Source: a virus
IMG/VR virus record: IMGVR_UViG_3300031746_000064
Location: 1 to 40,036 of that record
Strand: one strand, 5' to 3'
Length of the DNA: 40,036 nucleotides
The notes under the pieces: model-generated
What the model was told of the DNA's origin: nothing
Seen by the model: the letters and a program-made list of their open reading frames with translations, nothing else
The model's database searches: none
In this document: in pieces, positions 17,980-25,746 of the stretch
Position numbering within the stretch: position 1 is the first letter of the stretch
How the letters are laid out: every line of letters starts with the position of its first letter
Translations under genes and position numbers: made by a program

Positions 17980-18465
17980 ATGTATAAAAAAATTACTGAT
18001 TCAATTGAAGTTCTGGCATCCAGTCTTGTGTTAGCTGAAATGACCCGGGAAAGAGCTCTTCAGATCATTGAGAAAGCTTCCCCGGAAGAACTTATTCAGG
18101 CCCTAAAAGGCATGAAAGCAATGCCTGGAGAGAAGACTGCCTTGGTTAAAGAGCTTCTTCTAGCTCTTGCTATAGCCATTCCTACACTGGCTCAGGAACC
18201 TGCTCAGGCTGCTGACCTGGCAAAAAAAATTGAAAATATCAAGACAGAATTCGTAAGCCAGGAAGGTAAAGATATTCCTGCCCAGGGAAGAATGACTATC
18301 CTTGTTGATGGTAAACCGAAAACTCTAGAAGCTATGAATGAACATCAGAAAAAAATGCTTGCTGTTATCAGTAAAACCCTGGCTGGTTATAAAGGTCAGC
18401 CTCCCGCTGAATATAACGTGATTGCTCGGGCTTTGGTAAGTATGTACGAAAGAGGCGGAAAATAA
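17980..18465 (+). CDS. Hypothetical phage protein
   Basis: 161 residues with AGAAAGG before ATG. N-terminal helices (E-R-A-L-Q-I-I-E-K-A-S-P-E-E-L), an Ala-rich middle (about 60-85) and a short strand I-L-V-D-G-K-P-K. Similar small proteins are frequent in large phages and may be virion-associated; no function can be assigned. It runs into the 22-bp inverted repeat at 18517-18568. Confidence 0.6.
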   Translation: MYKKITDSIEVLASSLVLAEMTRERALQIIEKASPEELIQALKGMKAMPGEKTALVKELLLALAIAIPTLAQEPAQAADLAKKIENIKTEFVSQEGKDIPAQGRMTILVDGKPKTLEAMNEHQKKMLAVISKTLAGYKGQPPAEYNVIARALVSMYERGGK

Positions 18466-18516
18466 GAAATACTTCTTTAGGTCTTGAAACAGACGTCCCA
18501 AAATCAGCGTTGTATA

Positions 18517-18568
18517 AAGTAGCTGACCTATTGAACAACTACTTTCTTGTTCAATAGGTCAGCTACTT
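18517..18568. terminator. 22-bp perfect inverted repeat between convergent genes
   Basis: 18517-18538 is the exact reverse complement of 18547-18568, with an 8-base loop. It covers the last codons and stop (TAG at 18528) of the minus-strand gene and lies just after the plus-strand gene. No long U-tract follows on either side. It is most likely a bidirectional transcription barrier; the perfection of the stem is notable. Confidence 0.6.
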
Positions 18569-19553
18569 GGGGCCCTTTATCATAATCTTCTATCCAGATG
18601 ACCTCTGATTTTTTATTGTCCTCTTTCTCACTGCCATACCATTGAGCTCTCCAATGCCCGGAAACCCTAACCCTATAAGCTAATTTCCAGGCCCCTATAC
18701 TGCCGGCTTTCTGTAAATCTTTTGATTCCTCTAAATTTTCTTTTAAAGTCGATCCGGCCACAAATAACCGGTATTGATTTGATTTCTCTAACCGCTGTTC
18801 CAGTTTTCTTTTCTTCGCAGGAGACTTAAGTTCAGCCAGCTTCTTATTAAAATCAATAGGATCTTGAGTTATTATGTCAGTATTCTTACTGGTAAGATAC
18901 AGCAGGACATTAAAAACAAAACTAGTAAATTCCTCTGTGTAATCTAAATTTTTTATGGTTTTACCCTGTAAATATCCCCCATCTTTCATATTATTTTTTA
19001 TATAATTTCGAGCTATGTCCATTAATTTCCCTGAAGGAATTTCCAGCCTAAAGTAATAAGTCGTATCATTAAACGGTATTTTTAAAGTGGGCTTCAATAA
19101 AGAACAGGCCATTATCCTGATCTTTTTATATTCTCCAGTATCATTGAAAAAAATATAAAATCCATGAATAGGCACAGTCGACCCATCTATGTCTTTAATA
19201 CTGAAAAGTCCAGAATCTATCTGGATAAATATTTCCCGGAAAGGGGATTTCAGATAATAGGAATCAATATTCAGGTTTGTCTTAGCCAGTCTTCTTGCAA
19301 GTTCCGGCATTATATAATAAATCTTACTGCCACCCTGATCCATATTGAATAAATGAAAATAAATATTCAGAAAATTAGCTGCATTTGCCGGGTCTTTTAC
19401 AGGTTCAGGTATGATTTCTCTGCAGAAGTCCTCATAAGACGGTTCAGGACCTAAAGCTGTAATTACTTTTTCTACCAGCCAGTCGAATTCTGAAACCTTT
19501 TTAAGGTAATTTACTGCAGCTTCATAATGTGTTTTAAGTATGAAATGTGTCAT
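18528..19553 (-). CDS. AcrVA2-like anti-CRISPR family protein
   Basis: 341 residues, close to the 322 of AcrVA2. The C-terminal block A-Y-R-V-R-V-S-G-H-W-R-A-Q-W-Y-G-S ... V-I-W-I-E-D-Y-D-K-G-P matches the hallmark of the AcrVA2-like family (G-H-W-x-x-x-x-x-G followed by an aromatic strand). The middle, with S-P-F-R-E-I-F-I-Q-I-D and H-G-F-Y-I-F-F-N-D, corresponds to the L-P-D-W-C-V-Y-V-D-I ... G-F-W-A-I-Y region. AcrVA2 blocks Cas12a production by acting on its mRNA; distant family members are widespread in phages and plasmids and most are untested. It ends a three-gene minus-strand operon with a nuclease-like gene. Anti-Cas12a activity is inference. Confidence 0.65.
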   Translation of the reverse strand: MTHFILKTHYEAAVNYLKKVSEFDWLVEKVITALGPEPSYEDFCREIIPEPVKDPANAANFLNIYFHLFNMDQGGSKIYYIMPELARRLAKTNLNIDSYYLKSPFREIFIQIDSGLFSIKDIDGSTVPIHGFYIFFNDTGEYKKIRIMACSLLKPTLKIPFNDTTYYFRLEIPSGKLMDIARNYIKNNMKDGGYLQGKTIKNLDYTEEFTSFVFNVLLYLTSKNTDIITQDPIDFNKKLAELKSPAKKRKLEQRLEKSNQYRLFVAGSTLKENLEESKDLQKAGSIGAWKLAYRVRVSGHWRAQWYGSEKEDNKKSEVIWIEDYDKGPQVADLLNKKVVVQ

Positions 19554-19559
19554 TGTATC

Positions 19560-19799
19560 TCAATAATGAGAACTTTTACCATCATTTTCACCGGTCAGGT
19601 TTCCATACTCACTATCAGGTCTGTCGTATTCAGAGGAATCGTGTAAGATATCTTCTTTTACGATAGCCTCATGTATGTTATCTTGATGCTGTTTATAATA
19701 AATTTGCATCATTTTTCTATCTTGGTAATTAATTACCAGGAGAAAAACAAAACCACTAATAAATAAAATACCAAGAATACATAACAAAAATGTTTGCAC
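19560..19799 (-). CDS. Small membrane-anchored protein
   Basis: 79 residues, GTG start at 19799 with GCAGGAG nine bases upstream. Residues 3-25 are one hydrophobic helix (L-L-C-I-L-G-I-L-F-I-S-G-F-V-F-L-L-V); the rest is an acidic, Ser/Asp-rich tail. It ends 6 bp before the AcrVA2-like gene. Function unknown. Confidence 0.6.
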   Translation of the reverse strand: MQTFLLCILGILFISGFVFLLVINYQDRKMMQIYYKQHQDNIHEAIVKEDILHDSSEYDRPDSEYGNLTGENDGKSSHY

Positions 19800-19860
19800 A
19801 ATAAGACACTCCTGCTAAAAAATAGCTCTTAATATAATTATACGAAAATTAAGGCTGAAA

Positions 19861-20487
19861 CTAAAGTTTTTTTATAGTCAGCTCTGCTTTATCTGCGGAA
19901 TAAACCAAAGGAATGACACCAGACTGCTTTAATTCGTCCAATGCATGAGGTTCGTAAGAAGAACATACTGTCACCGGTTGTACATATTTATATAAATGAT
20001 AATGCAACATAAGTCTATGATGCAGCTCATATTTAGCTATCTGACCGATGAGGTCATGCCTGCCCTGGCCTTTTTTAACTTCAACCGGATAAACAGTTTC
20101 TTTGCCCATGAAGACCATGTCAACAAAGCCGTAAGGAGGACAAGGCTGTTCTATATTATACAAATATAAATCGTCATTAAGAATATCTTGAATAATTGTT
20201 TTTTTGTCATTTATTTTTCTTACTAAGTCTTTTTGACGCATAGATTCAGGTTCAGGGTTTCCTTTTACAGACCCAGCTAATTCACTGATCCATGACCTTT
20301 TAGACACGTCCCCAGACGATATGGAATCCCTTATCCTTTTCAGCTCCATGAACTGGTATGATTCTAAAGAATTCTTGGAACCTTTCGTCTTAAACTCGTC
20401 TTGTAATACATTATAAAAGAACTTAGTTTGAGGCAAATTACCTAATAAATAAGCATAATAGCACTTAAAGAAAAGAGTTTCTATCAT
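19861..20487 (-). CDS. PD-(D/E)XK nuclease-like protein
   Basis: 208 residues from ATG 20487; a GTG two codons earlier is possible, and no good ribosome site is visible for either. The C-terminal half has G-F-V-D-M-V-F ... P-V-E-V-K-K-G, the D-x(n)-E-x-K core of PD-(D/E)XK nucleases, followed by H-D-L-I-G-Q-I-A-K-Y, the expected next helix with a Gln. Such proteins occur as phage restriction-like or recombination nucleases. It is the first gene of the minus-strand operon with the membrane peptide and the AcrVA2-like gene. Confidence 0.65.
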   Translation of the reverse strand: MIETLFFKCYYAYLLGNLPQTKFFYNVLQDEFKTKGSKNSLESYQFMELKRIRDSISSGDVSKRSWISELAGSVKGNPEPESMRQKDLVRKINDKKTIIQDILNDDLYLYNIEQPCPPYGFVDMVFMGKETVYPVEVKKGQGRHDLIGQIAKYELHHRLMLHYHLYKYVQPVTVCSSYEPHALDELKQSGVIPLVYSADKAELTIKKL

Positions 20488-20527
20488 ACACACATAAAAA
20501 AAATTAATAAAGAATTACAACTCTCGT

Positions 20528-20556
20528 TTAACAAAGAGACCAGAAAGTTGTATAAT
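20528..20556 (+). promoter_or_regulatory. Sigma70-type promoter of the nicotinamidase gene
   Basis: TTAACA at 20528-20533 and TATAAT at 20551-20556, 17 bp apart. It is the best placed promoter for the plus-strand block beginning at 20609. Confidence 0.7.
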
Positions 20557-20608
20557 TAGGTATTGAAGTACCCTAAAGACAGCTAAAAACTAAACAAAAG
20601 GACATGAA

Positions 20609-21418
20609 ATGGCTTCAAAACAGAAAGTGTGTCTGCTCGCAATCGACCCGCAAAATGATTTTGTAGGCCGAAATGGAGGTTCGCTTGTCGTGGTCAATGC
20701 CATCGGTGATATGGATAGGCTATCAAAAATGACTGATAGAAATGGTCCTGATATTGATGATATCCAGATTACTTTGGATTCACACTACCACTACCACATA
20801 GCTCATTCATGTTTCTGGCTGGATAAGGCAGGTAATCACCCGAAACCGTTCACGGTCATACTCGAAGACTCTATTAAAAACGGTGACTTCCGGGCAACCA
20901 ATCCTGAACACCAGGACTGGGCCAATTATTACATCAGTCAACTAGGGGCACAGAAAAAGTTTGCCCTGGTAGTTTGGGAGGACCATTGTATAATCGGCTC
21001 TTCAGGGCAATGTATCGACCCGGCTTTTTTTGCTGCTGTCACCAAATGGGAAACCAAGTATTTTGCCATGGCTCCTCGAACGACCAAAGGATCAAATCCT
21101 TTTACCGAACATTACGGTGCGGTCAAAGCAGAAGTCGAACATCCCGATGACCCCAAAACCCGGCTCAATACCAGACTCATCGATACGCTCAAAGCCTACG
21201 ACATTCTGCTTCTGAGCGGTGAAGCTCTGTCACATTGCGTGGCTACAACTATCCGGCAGATTGCTGACGAGTTCAGCGACGATCAGATCAAGAAGTTCGT
21301 CCTCCTTGAAGACGCTTGCTCCAATGTGACCGGTTTTGAAAAACAGGGCGAAGACTTTGTCAACGAAATGGTTGGCAGAGGAATGAAAATCGCCAAAACA
21401 ACCACTTTTTTCAAATAA
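20609..21418 (+). CDS. pncA-like: Nicotinamidase / isochorismatase-family hydrolase
   Basis: 269 residues. The fold's catalytic triad can be placed: D13 in A-I-D-P-Q-N-D-F, a basic residue region V-W-E-D-H-C-I-I-G, and the nucleophile C210 in L-S-G-E-A-L-S-H-C-V. Metal ligands are D57-x-H59 and nearby His (the H-Y-H-Y-H cluster), as in nicotinamidases. Nicotinamidase converts nicotinamide to nicotinate for NAD+ salvage. It is longer than bacterial PncA (about 210) owing to extra loops. The canonical catalytic Lys is not certain. In a phage it could restore NAD+ after host NAD+-depleting defence, but that is inference; it heads the vWA-PP2C-kinase block. Confidence 0.75.
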   Translation: MASKQKVCLLAIDPQNDFVGRNGGSLVVVNAIGDMDRLSKMTDRNGPDIDDIQITLDSHYHYHIAHSCFWLDKAGNHPKPFTVILEDSIKNGDFRATNPEHQDWANYYISQLGAQKKFALVVWEDHCIIGSSGQCIDPAFFAAVTKWETKYFAMAPRTTKGSNPFTEHYGAVKAEVEHPDDPKTRLNTRLIDTLKAYDILLLSGEALSHCVATTIRQIADEFSDDQIKKFVLLEDACSNVTGFEKQGEDFVNEMVGRGMKIAKTTTFFK

Positions 21419-21453
21419 TATCAGCCTGATATTATACTGGAAGGAAAAAAATT

Positions 21454-22227
21454 ATGCCAAAACTTGCAGGTCTTTCTCTTACTGATGTCAACAAGACTCT
21501 CAGTGGTTTCGGGTACACCAGTATGTCGGTCGATAAACTGGGTGCTTCTGAATACACTCTCGTGGGTATAGTCGTTGACAAGACCGGTTCTGTTTCTCCT
21601 TTTAAAGATCAGCTCGAAGACATGCTTGCTCTGAGTCTGGAATCTTGCAAAAAATCGCCCCGGGCGTTAAATCTCGTTGCCCGATCAACTGCTTTCAATG
21701 CAACCTTCGGAAAAGTCGATATCGAAGAAATACACGGCTTTACTTCTCTGTCTGCCATTGATACCACGAAATTCAAAGGCACGATCGAGCCTGATGGCGG
21801 GACCCCACTTTTCGATGCCACTCTGGAAGCTGTCGAAGCCTTGTACGATTACGGTAAAAAACTTTACCAAAAACAAATCCTCTCGAACGCCATATTATTT
21901 GTCATCACAGACGGCGATGACAATGCATCGGTCAAGGCCGCCAACAAGCCTGAAAAAATCAAGGAGGTCTTGGATAAGATCAGGAATGAAGAAATTCTTG
22001 AATCTGTCCGGGTCATTCTTATTGGCATCAATGATACCGAGGCCTACATGAAACAACGGCTTGATGAGTTCATGAAAAAAGGTGGTCTGAGCGAGTACGT
22101 CTCCGTGGGTGATGCCACGAAGGGCAAACTGGCTAAATTAGCTCAGTTTGTCAGTCAAAGCACTTCGTCACAGTCTCAGGCCCTCGGTTCTGGTGGAGTA
22201 TCACAGCCGGTCGATTTCACGTTCTAA
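21454..22227 (+). CDS. vWA-domain protein (TerY-like)
   Basis: 257 residues with GGAAGG before ATG. The vWA domain starts at about 34: MIDAS D42-K-T-G45-S46, then T117 in G-G-T-P-L-F-D-A and D153 in I-T-D-G-D-D-N. The C-terminus is a Ser/Gln-rich tail. Together with the PP2C and kinase genes that follow, it resembles the TerY-P triad (vWA + PP2C phosphatase + protein kinase) described near tellurite/stress gene clusters in bacteria, in which a vWA protein is thought to be the regulated partner. Confidence 0.8.
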   Translation: MPKLAGLSLTDVNKTLSGFGYTSMSVDKLGASEYTLVGIVVDKTGSVSPFKDQLEDMLALSLESCKKSPRALNLVARSTAFNATFGKVDIEEIHGFTSLSAIDTTKFKGTIEPDGGTPLFDATLEAVEALYDYGKKLYQKQILSNAILFVITDGDDNASVKAANKPEKIKEVLDKIRNEEILESVRVILIGINDTEAYMKQRLDEFMKKGGLSEYVSVGDATKGKLAKLAQFVSQSTSSQSQALGSGGVSQPVDFTF

Positions 22228-22245
22228 AACCAAAAAAGGTATATA

Positions 22246-23070
22246 ATGAACTCCGATTCTTACTTCGAAATAGGGTGTGCCCATAATGTCTGTCAGGACT
22301 ATGCCCTTAATGGCAGTTATGAAGATATGATTTATGGCATTGTCTCTGATGGATGTTCATCGGCCCCCTTTTCGGAGATCGGGGCACAAGTACTCTGTCA
22401 TGTAGCTAAACATTATCTGGTCACTTTTTATAGATCAGGCCTTTTTATCAATAGTGATAAAAACACCATAGCGAATACCCTTCGCTCTTGTATCATACAG
22501 AGAGCAGACGATATCAGAAAACTATATAACGTCCCTCAAAAAAGTCTACAGGCTACTCTCCTGATCACTTTTGCAATCAAAAACAGGGTCTTTGTTTTTG
22601 CCTGGGGAGATGGTGTTATCATCAAAAGAACAAAATTCCCCAGTCCGATTGCTCATTGTACAGAAATAATCCAGATCGATTACCCACCTTCCAATGCTCC
22701 AGTTTACCCGGTACTTGATTCAGTTGGGTATCTGGCAGAACACCCTGACACGCGTAAAAAAATCATCTCTTGTAGCAGTGATGGAAAAATATTGTCTGAC
22801 TATGACTTTACAGGAAACACACTGTTTTCTCCTTTTATTTTAATTGATGATAACATAACGTATATAACAATATGTACGGACGGACTTCTCAGCTATAAAA
22901 ACAAGGACAAAGACCCTATAGCACACTATAAAATGGCTGCTGAAGTCACCGACTACGCATCCTCAACCGGAGTTTTTGTTGAACGGTGCATGAGATTTTT
23001 AAAAAGAAAAAATCTGAAAAACGGCACCACTCATTATGATGATGTTGCCTGTGCATCTTTAATTTTATAA
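22246..23070 (+). CDS. PP2C-family protein phosphatase
   Basis: 274 residues. The metal-binding Asp residues are in place: D18 (Q-D-Y-A), D35-G36 (I-V-S-D-G-C-S-S), D122 in W-G-D-G, D212-G (C-T-D-G-L-L-S-Y) and D265-D266 (H-Y-D-D-V-A-C-A-S-L). This is a compact PP2C without extra domains. It probably reverses phosphorylation made by the kinase encoded three genes downstream (24028), in the manner of the TerY-P triad. The gene starts 18 bp after the vWA gene. Confidence 0.85.
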   Translation: MNSDSYFEIGCAHNVCQDYALNGSYEDMIYGIVSDGCSSAPFSEIGAQVLCHVAKHYLVTFYRSGLFINSDKNTIANTLRSCIIQRADDIRKLYNVPQKSLQATLLITFAIKNRVFVFAWGDGVIIKRTKFPSPIAHCTEIIQIDYPPSNAPVYPVLDSVGYLAEHPDTRKKIISCSSDGKILSDYDFTGNTLFSPFILIDDNITYITICTDGLLSYKNKDKDPIAHYKMAAEVTDYASSTGVFVERCMRFLKRKNLKNGTTHYDDVACASLIL

Positions 23071-23082
23071 AGGAGAATGTCT

Positions 23083-23607
23083 ATGTCCTTAGATTACAGT
23101 AAAGCCGATGAGTACATCAAAGCGTACCCTAAACACCCGTTCACTGCTTTTGATAAAGAAAATCCGAAATCGGGCATCACCAGCTCTTCCTATTGCAGAA
23201 GACGAACAAAACTGCTCTCAGGAAAAGACACCAAAAGAGCAATTAACAATAACAGAGGAATTGATTACACTCTGCTGGATCAACTTTTTAAAAAAGCTCC
23301 TGACATGACCTATTCAACGTTCCTGGAAAAACATCCTCATTTCAAAATCTCCGATGCCATGTTCTATAATCGTCGGAGACTAATTAATACTAGAAAGGGC
23401 TACACAAAAGCGGAAAAAAGAACCTTTACCAGAAGCACTAATAGCCTCTACATGACTGTCTGGTCAAAGCCCATCGAATCTTTAGGGACAGCTCAGGACA
23501 TCCTTAAGGACCTTATCGAAACTCTTAACACCACTCAAAAACTCCGCTGGGAGCTGGTTGAGCTTAAAAGTCCGGCCTGTCTGGAAATTCGTCAAAGAAC
23601 TCGTTAA
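23083..23607 (+). CDS. Protein with two HTH-like repeats
   Basis: 174 residues from ATG 23083, which has AAGGAG eight bases upstream (the ATG at 23077 is too close to it). Two similar segments, T-A-F-D-K-E-N-P-K-S-G-I-T-S-S-S-Y-C-R-R-R and S-T-F-L-E-K-H-P-H-F-K-I-S-D-A-M-F-Y-N-R-R-R, look like a repeated helix-turn-helix module with a basic recognition helix. It lies between the phosphatase and the kinase genes and may be a DNA- or RNA-binding component or a target. No family name can be given. Confidence 0.6.
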   Translation: MSLDYSKADEYIKAYPKHPFTAFDKENPKSGITSSSYCRRRTKLLSGKDTKRAINNNRGIDYTLLDQLFKKAPDMTYSTFLEKHPHFKISDAMFYNRRRLINTRKGYTKAEKRTFTRSTNSLYMTVWSKPIESLGTAQDILKDLIETLNTTQKLRWELVELKSPACLEIRQRTR

Positions 23608-23644
23608 TGTGACCGTCAAAATTTATTAAAAAGAAAGGTTTTAT

Positions 23645-24031
23645 ATGTCTTTTCACAGTACCTTTATAGCAAAGTTACAGAAAGATAATCATTGGCATGT
23701 TGAACACGATTCCAGCCAGATCAAACTTTCCAAAGTCATTGCAGGAAAAGCGGTCTCTATTATGCTTGAACGGCAAAAAAACGAGACCTATGCTCTGAGC
23801 CCTGTCAAAAATCTTTTCCAGTCTACTACTTCCCACTATGACTATGCCGTACCGGAAGAACGATGGATCAGGAATAAAGGGATTTTCAATAACTTTGTTC
23901 GTACCATCAAACGAGTGGGAATGCACGAGTATATTAATTGGAGTACTTTCATTAAGGTCAATGACAACAATCCGAAATCCAACAAAAAAACGGTCAAGGA
24001 ACAATTAGCCTCACTTTTACTTATCTCATGA
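23645..24031 (+). CDS. Hypothetical protein of the kinase operon
   Basis: 128 residues with AGAAAGG before ATG. Basic, mixed alpha/beta, with N-x-F-V-R-T-I-K-R in the centre. Its TGA stop overlaps the ATG of the kinase gene (ATGA), so the two are translationally coupled. Function unknown. Confidence 0.6.
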   Translation: MSFHSTFIAKLQKDNHWHVEHDSSQIKLSKVIAGKAVSIMLERQKNETYALSPVKNLFQSTTSHYDYAVPEERWIRNKGIFNNFVRTIKRVGMHEYINWSTFIKVNDNNPKSNKKTVKEQLASLLLIS

Positions 24032-25746
24032 AAAAGACCTATCAAATTAAAGCCGGAAAAAATACGGTCACTCTCACCGACAAGGATTACATAGCTGCCG
24101 GTGGCCAAGGTGTGGTATTTGTTCAAAAGGGTCTCGCTTATAAAATTTACCATGACCCTAAACAAACTATTCCTGTGGCCAAGATCAATGAACTGGCAGC
24201 TCTGACAAGGCCTGATATCCTGGGTCCTAAAGAGCCCATATATGACCTGTCTAATACTCCTATTGGGTTTACCATGGATTATGTCGATGGGGTAGAATTC
24301 CTGTGTAAAATTTTCACTCAGGAATTCAGGAATGATCAGAATCTGTCTCCTCAGGACGTTTCCGATCTTGTTGTGTCCATGCAAAAAGCCCTGGAATACG
24401 TACATTCAAAAAGCGTCCTTGTAGTGGACTACAATGAAATGAATTTTCTGCTGGGTAAAAAAATAGTCTATCATATAGACGTTGATTCCTGGCAGACAAA
24501 ACATTTCAAGGCACCCGCCATCATGGAAAGCATTCGTGACCGGTCTACTCCTAAAGGAGTATTCACCGAATTCACTGACTGGTTCAGCTTTGCTGTTGTC
24601 ACCTTTCAAATGTATGCCGGAATCCACCCTTATAAGGGCATGCATCCTGATTTTAAACCCAGTGAATGGGCTAAACGAATGGAACAAGGTGTCTCAGTAT
24701 TTGATAAAAAGACCAAGATCCCGGCTTCCTGTCAGAACTTTAATGTCATCCCCAAACGGCATCTGGAGTGGTATAAAGACATTTTTTCTAAAGGGCAGAG
24801 ATCGATACCACCTTACCCAGATGATGTCACTGTGCCTGCCCAGATCAAGACGGTCATTGTAAGCAAAGGGGATTTCATCATAAAATTATTAGAAAGCTAT
24901 GATGAAAATATCCGTAGTGTCTATCACTACAATAATCGCAGATATGTCATAACTGATAAAGCTCTGTACCATGCAGACAAAAAAGTCTGTGATCTGTACC
25001 CGAAGATCAGGACCGAACTTTACAGCACCCCGGGAAATGACCCTATACTGGTCTGTAAAAAGAATTCAAGTGTTGATTTCCTTGACCTGAAAAAAAACCT
25101 AATCACATCAGTGCCGGCCGAAAACATGATGATGAGTAATGGTCTTATTTATATCATCAATAATGGATTTCTTATTGAAAACACTTTTGAAAATATGGGA
25201 AAGCTTTTTCTTAAGAGTCATGTTGTCTGTGACATCAGCCGGTCTTACAAAGTCTACCGAGGGATCATTACTCAGGATGATTTCATGTCCTGTCATCTGG
25301 CCATACCGTATGCTTCTGGTAAATGTGTCAATATCCATGCAGAAGAATTAGACGGCAGTCATATTATTGACGCTCATTACCACAATCGAATAGCCGTTGT
25401 GATCTCCGAAAAAACAGGGGCTTACTTCCAAACCATCTTTCATTTCTATGACAACTGGCACAACAATTACACCGTCAGAGATGAGCAGATAAATGAAGTA
25501 AACCCAGCTAATTTTATTGTACTTCCAAATAATTTATGTGTTCATGTCGAGCAGAATAAAATCAGCCTCTTTAAGGACAACACAAAAAGAAAAGAGCTGG
25601 CTGATCCTCCAATAGAACCCTCTATGAGACTCTATAATGAGGACATGACTGTTTTATTCGCAGACGGAAAAAAGCTATATTCTATGGGGGTAAACTACCA
25701 CGGACACAAAGCCCGTGGCTTTAAACCTGAGACCCTGAACAGATAA
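24028..25746 (+). CDS. Protein kinase with C-terminal beta-rich domain (TerY-P triad-like)
   Basis: 572 residues. Kinase domain 1-270: Gly-rich loop A-A-G-G-Q-G-V-V (23-30), K39 in Y-K-I-Y, a divergent catalytic loop V-V-D134-Y-N-E-M-N139-F in place of HRDxxxxN, and D151-V-D for the DFG Asp; then a W-F-S-F-A-V helix typical of kinases. All key acidic and Asn residues are present, so it is probably active on Ser/Thr. Residues about 280-572 are beta-rich with repeated G-x-I/L-Y-I units, possibly a propeller. The gene set vWA (21454) + PP2C (22246) + kinase is the TerY-P arrangement. The 3' end overlaps the second TnpB gene by 26 bp, so its last codons may be near an insertion point. Confidence 0.8.
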   Translation: MKKTYQIKAGKNTVTLTDKDYIAAGGQGVVFVQKGLAYKIYHDPKQTIPVAKINELAALTRPDILGPKEPIYDLSNTPIGFTMDYVDGVEFLCKIFTQEFRNDQNLSPQDVSDLVVSMQKALEYVHSKSVLVVDYNEMNFLLGKKIVYHIDVDSWQTKHFKAPAIMESIRDRSTPKGVFTEFTDWFSFAVVTFQMYAGIHPYKGMHPDFKPSEWAKRMEQGVSVFDKKTKIPASCQNFNVIPKRHLEWYKDIFSKGQRSIPPYPDDVTVPAQIKTVIVSKGDFIIKLLESYDENIRSVYHYNNRRYVITDKALYHADKKVCDLYPKIRTELYSTPGNDPILVCKKNSSVDFLDLKKNLITSVPAENMMMSNGLIYIINNGFLIENTFENMGKLFLKSHVVCDISRSYKVYRGIITQDDFMSCHLAIPYASGKCVNIHAEELDGSHIIDAHYHNRIAVVISEKTGAYFQTIFHFYDNWHNNYTVRDEQINEVNPANFIVLPNNLCVHVEQNKISLFKDNTKRKELADPPIEPSMRLYNEDMTVLFADGKKLYSMGVNYHGHKARGFKPETLNR

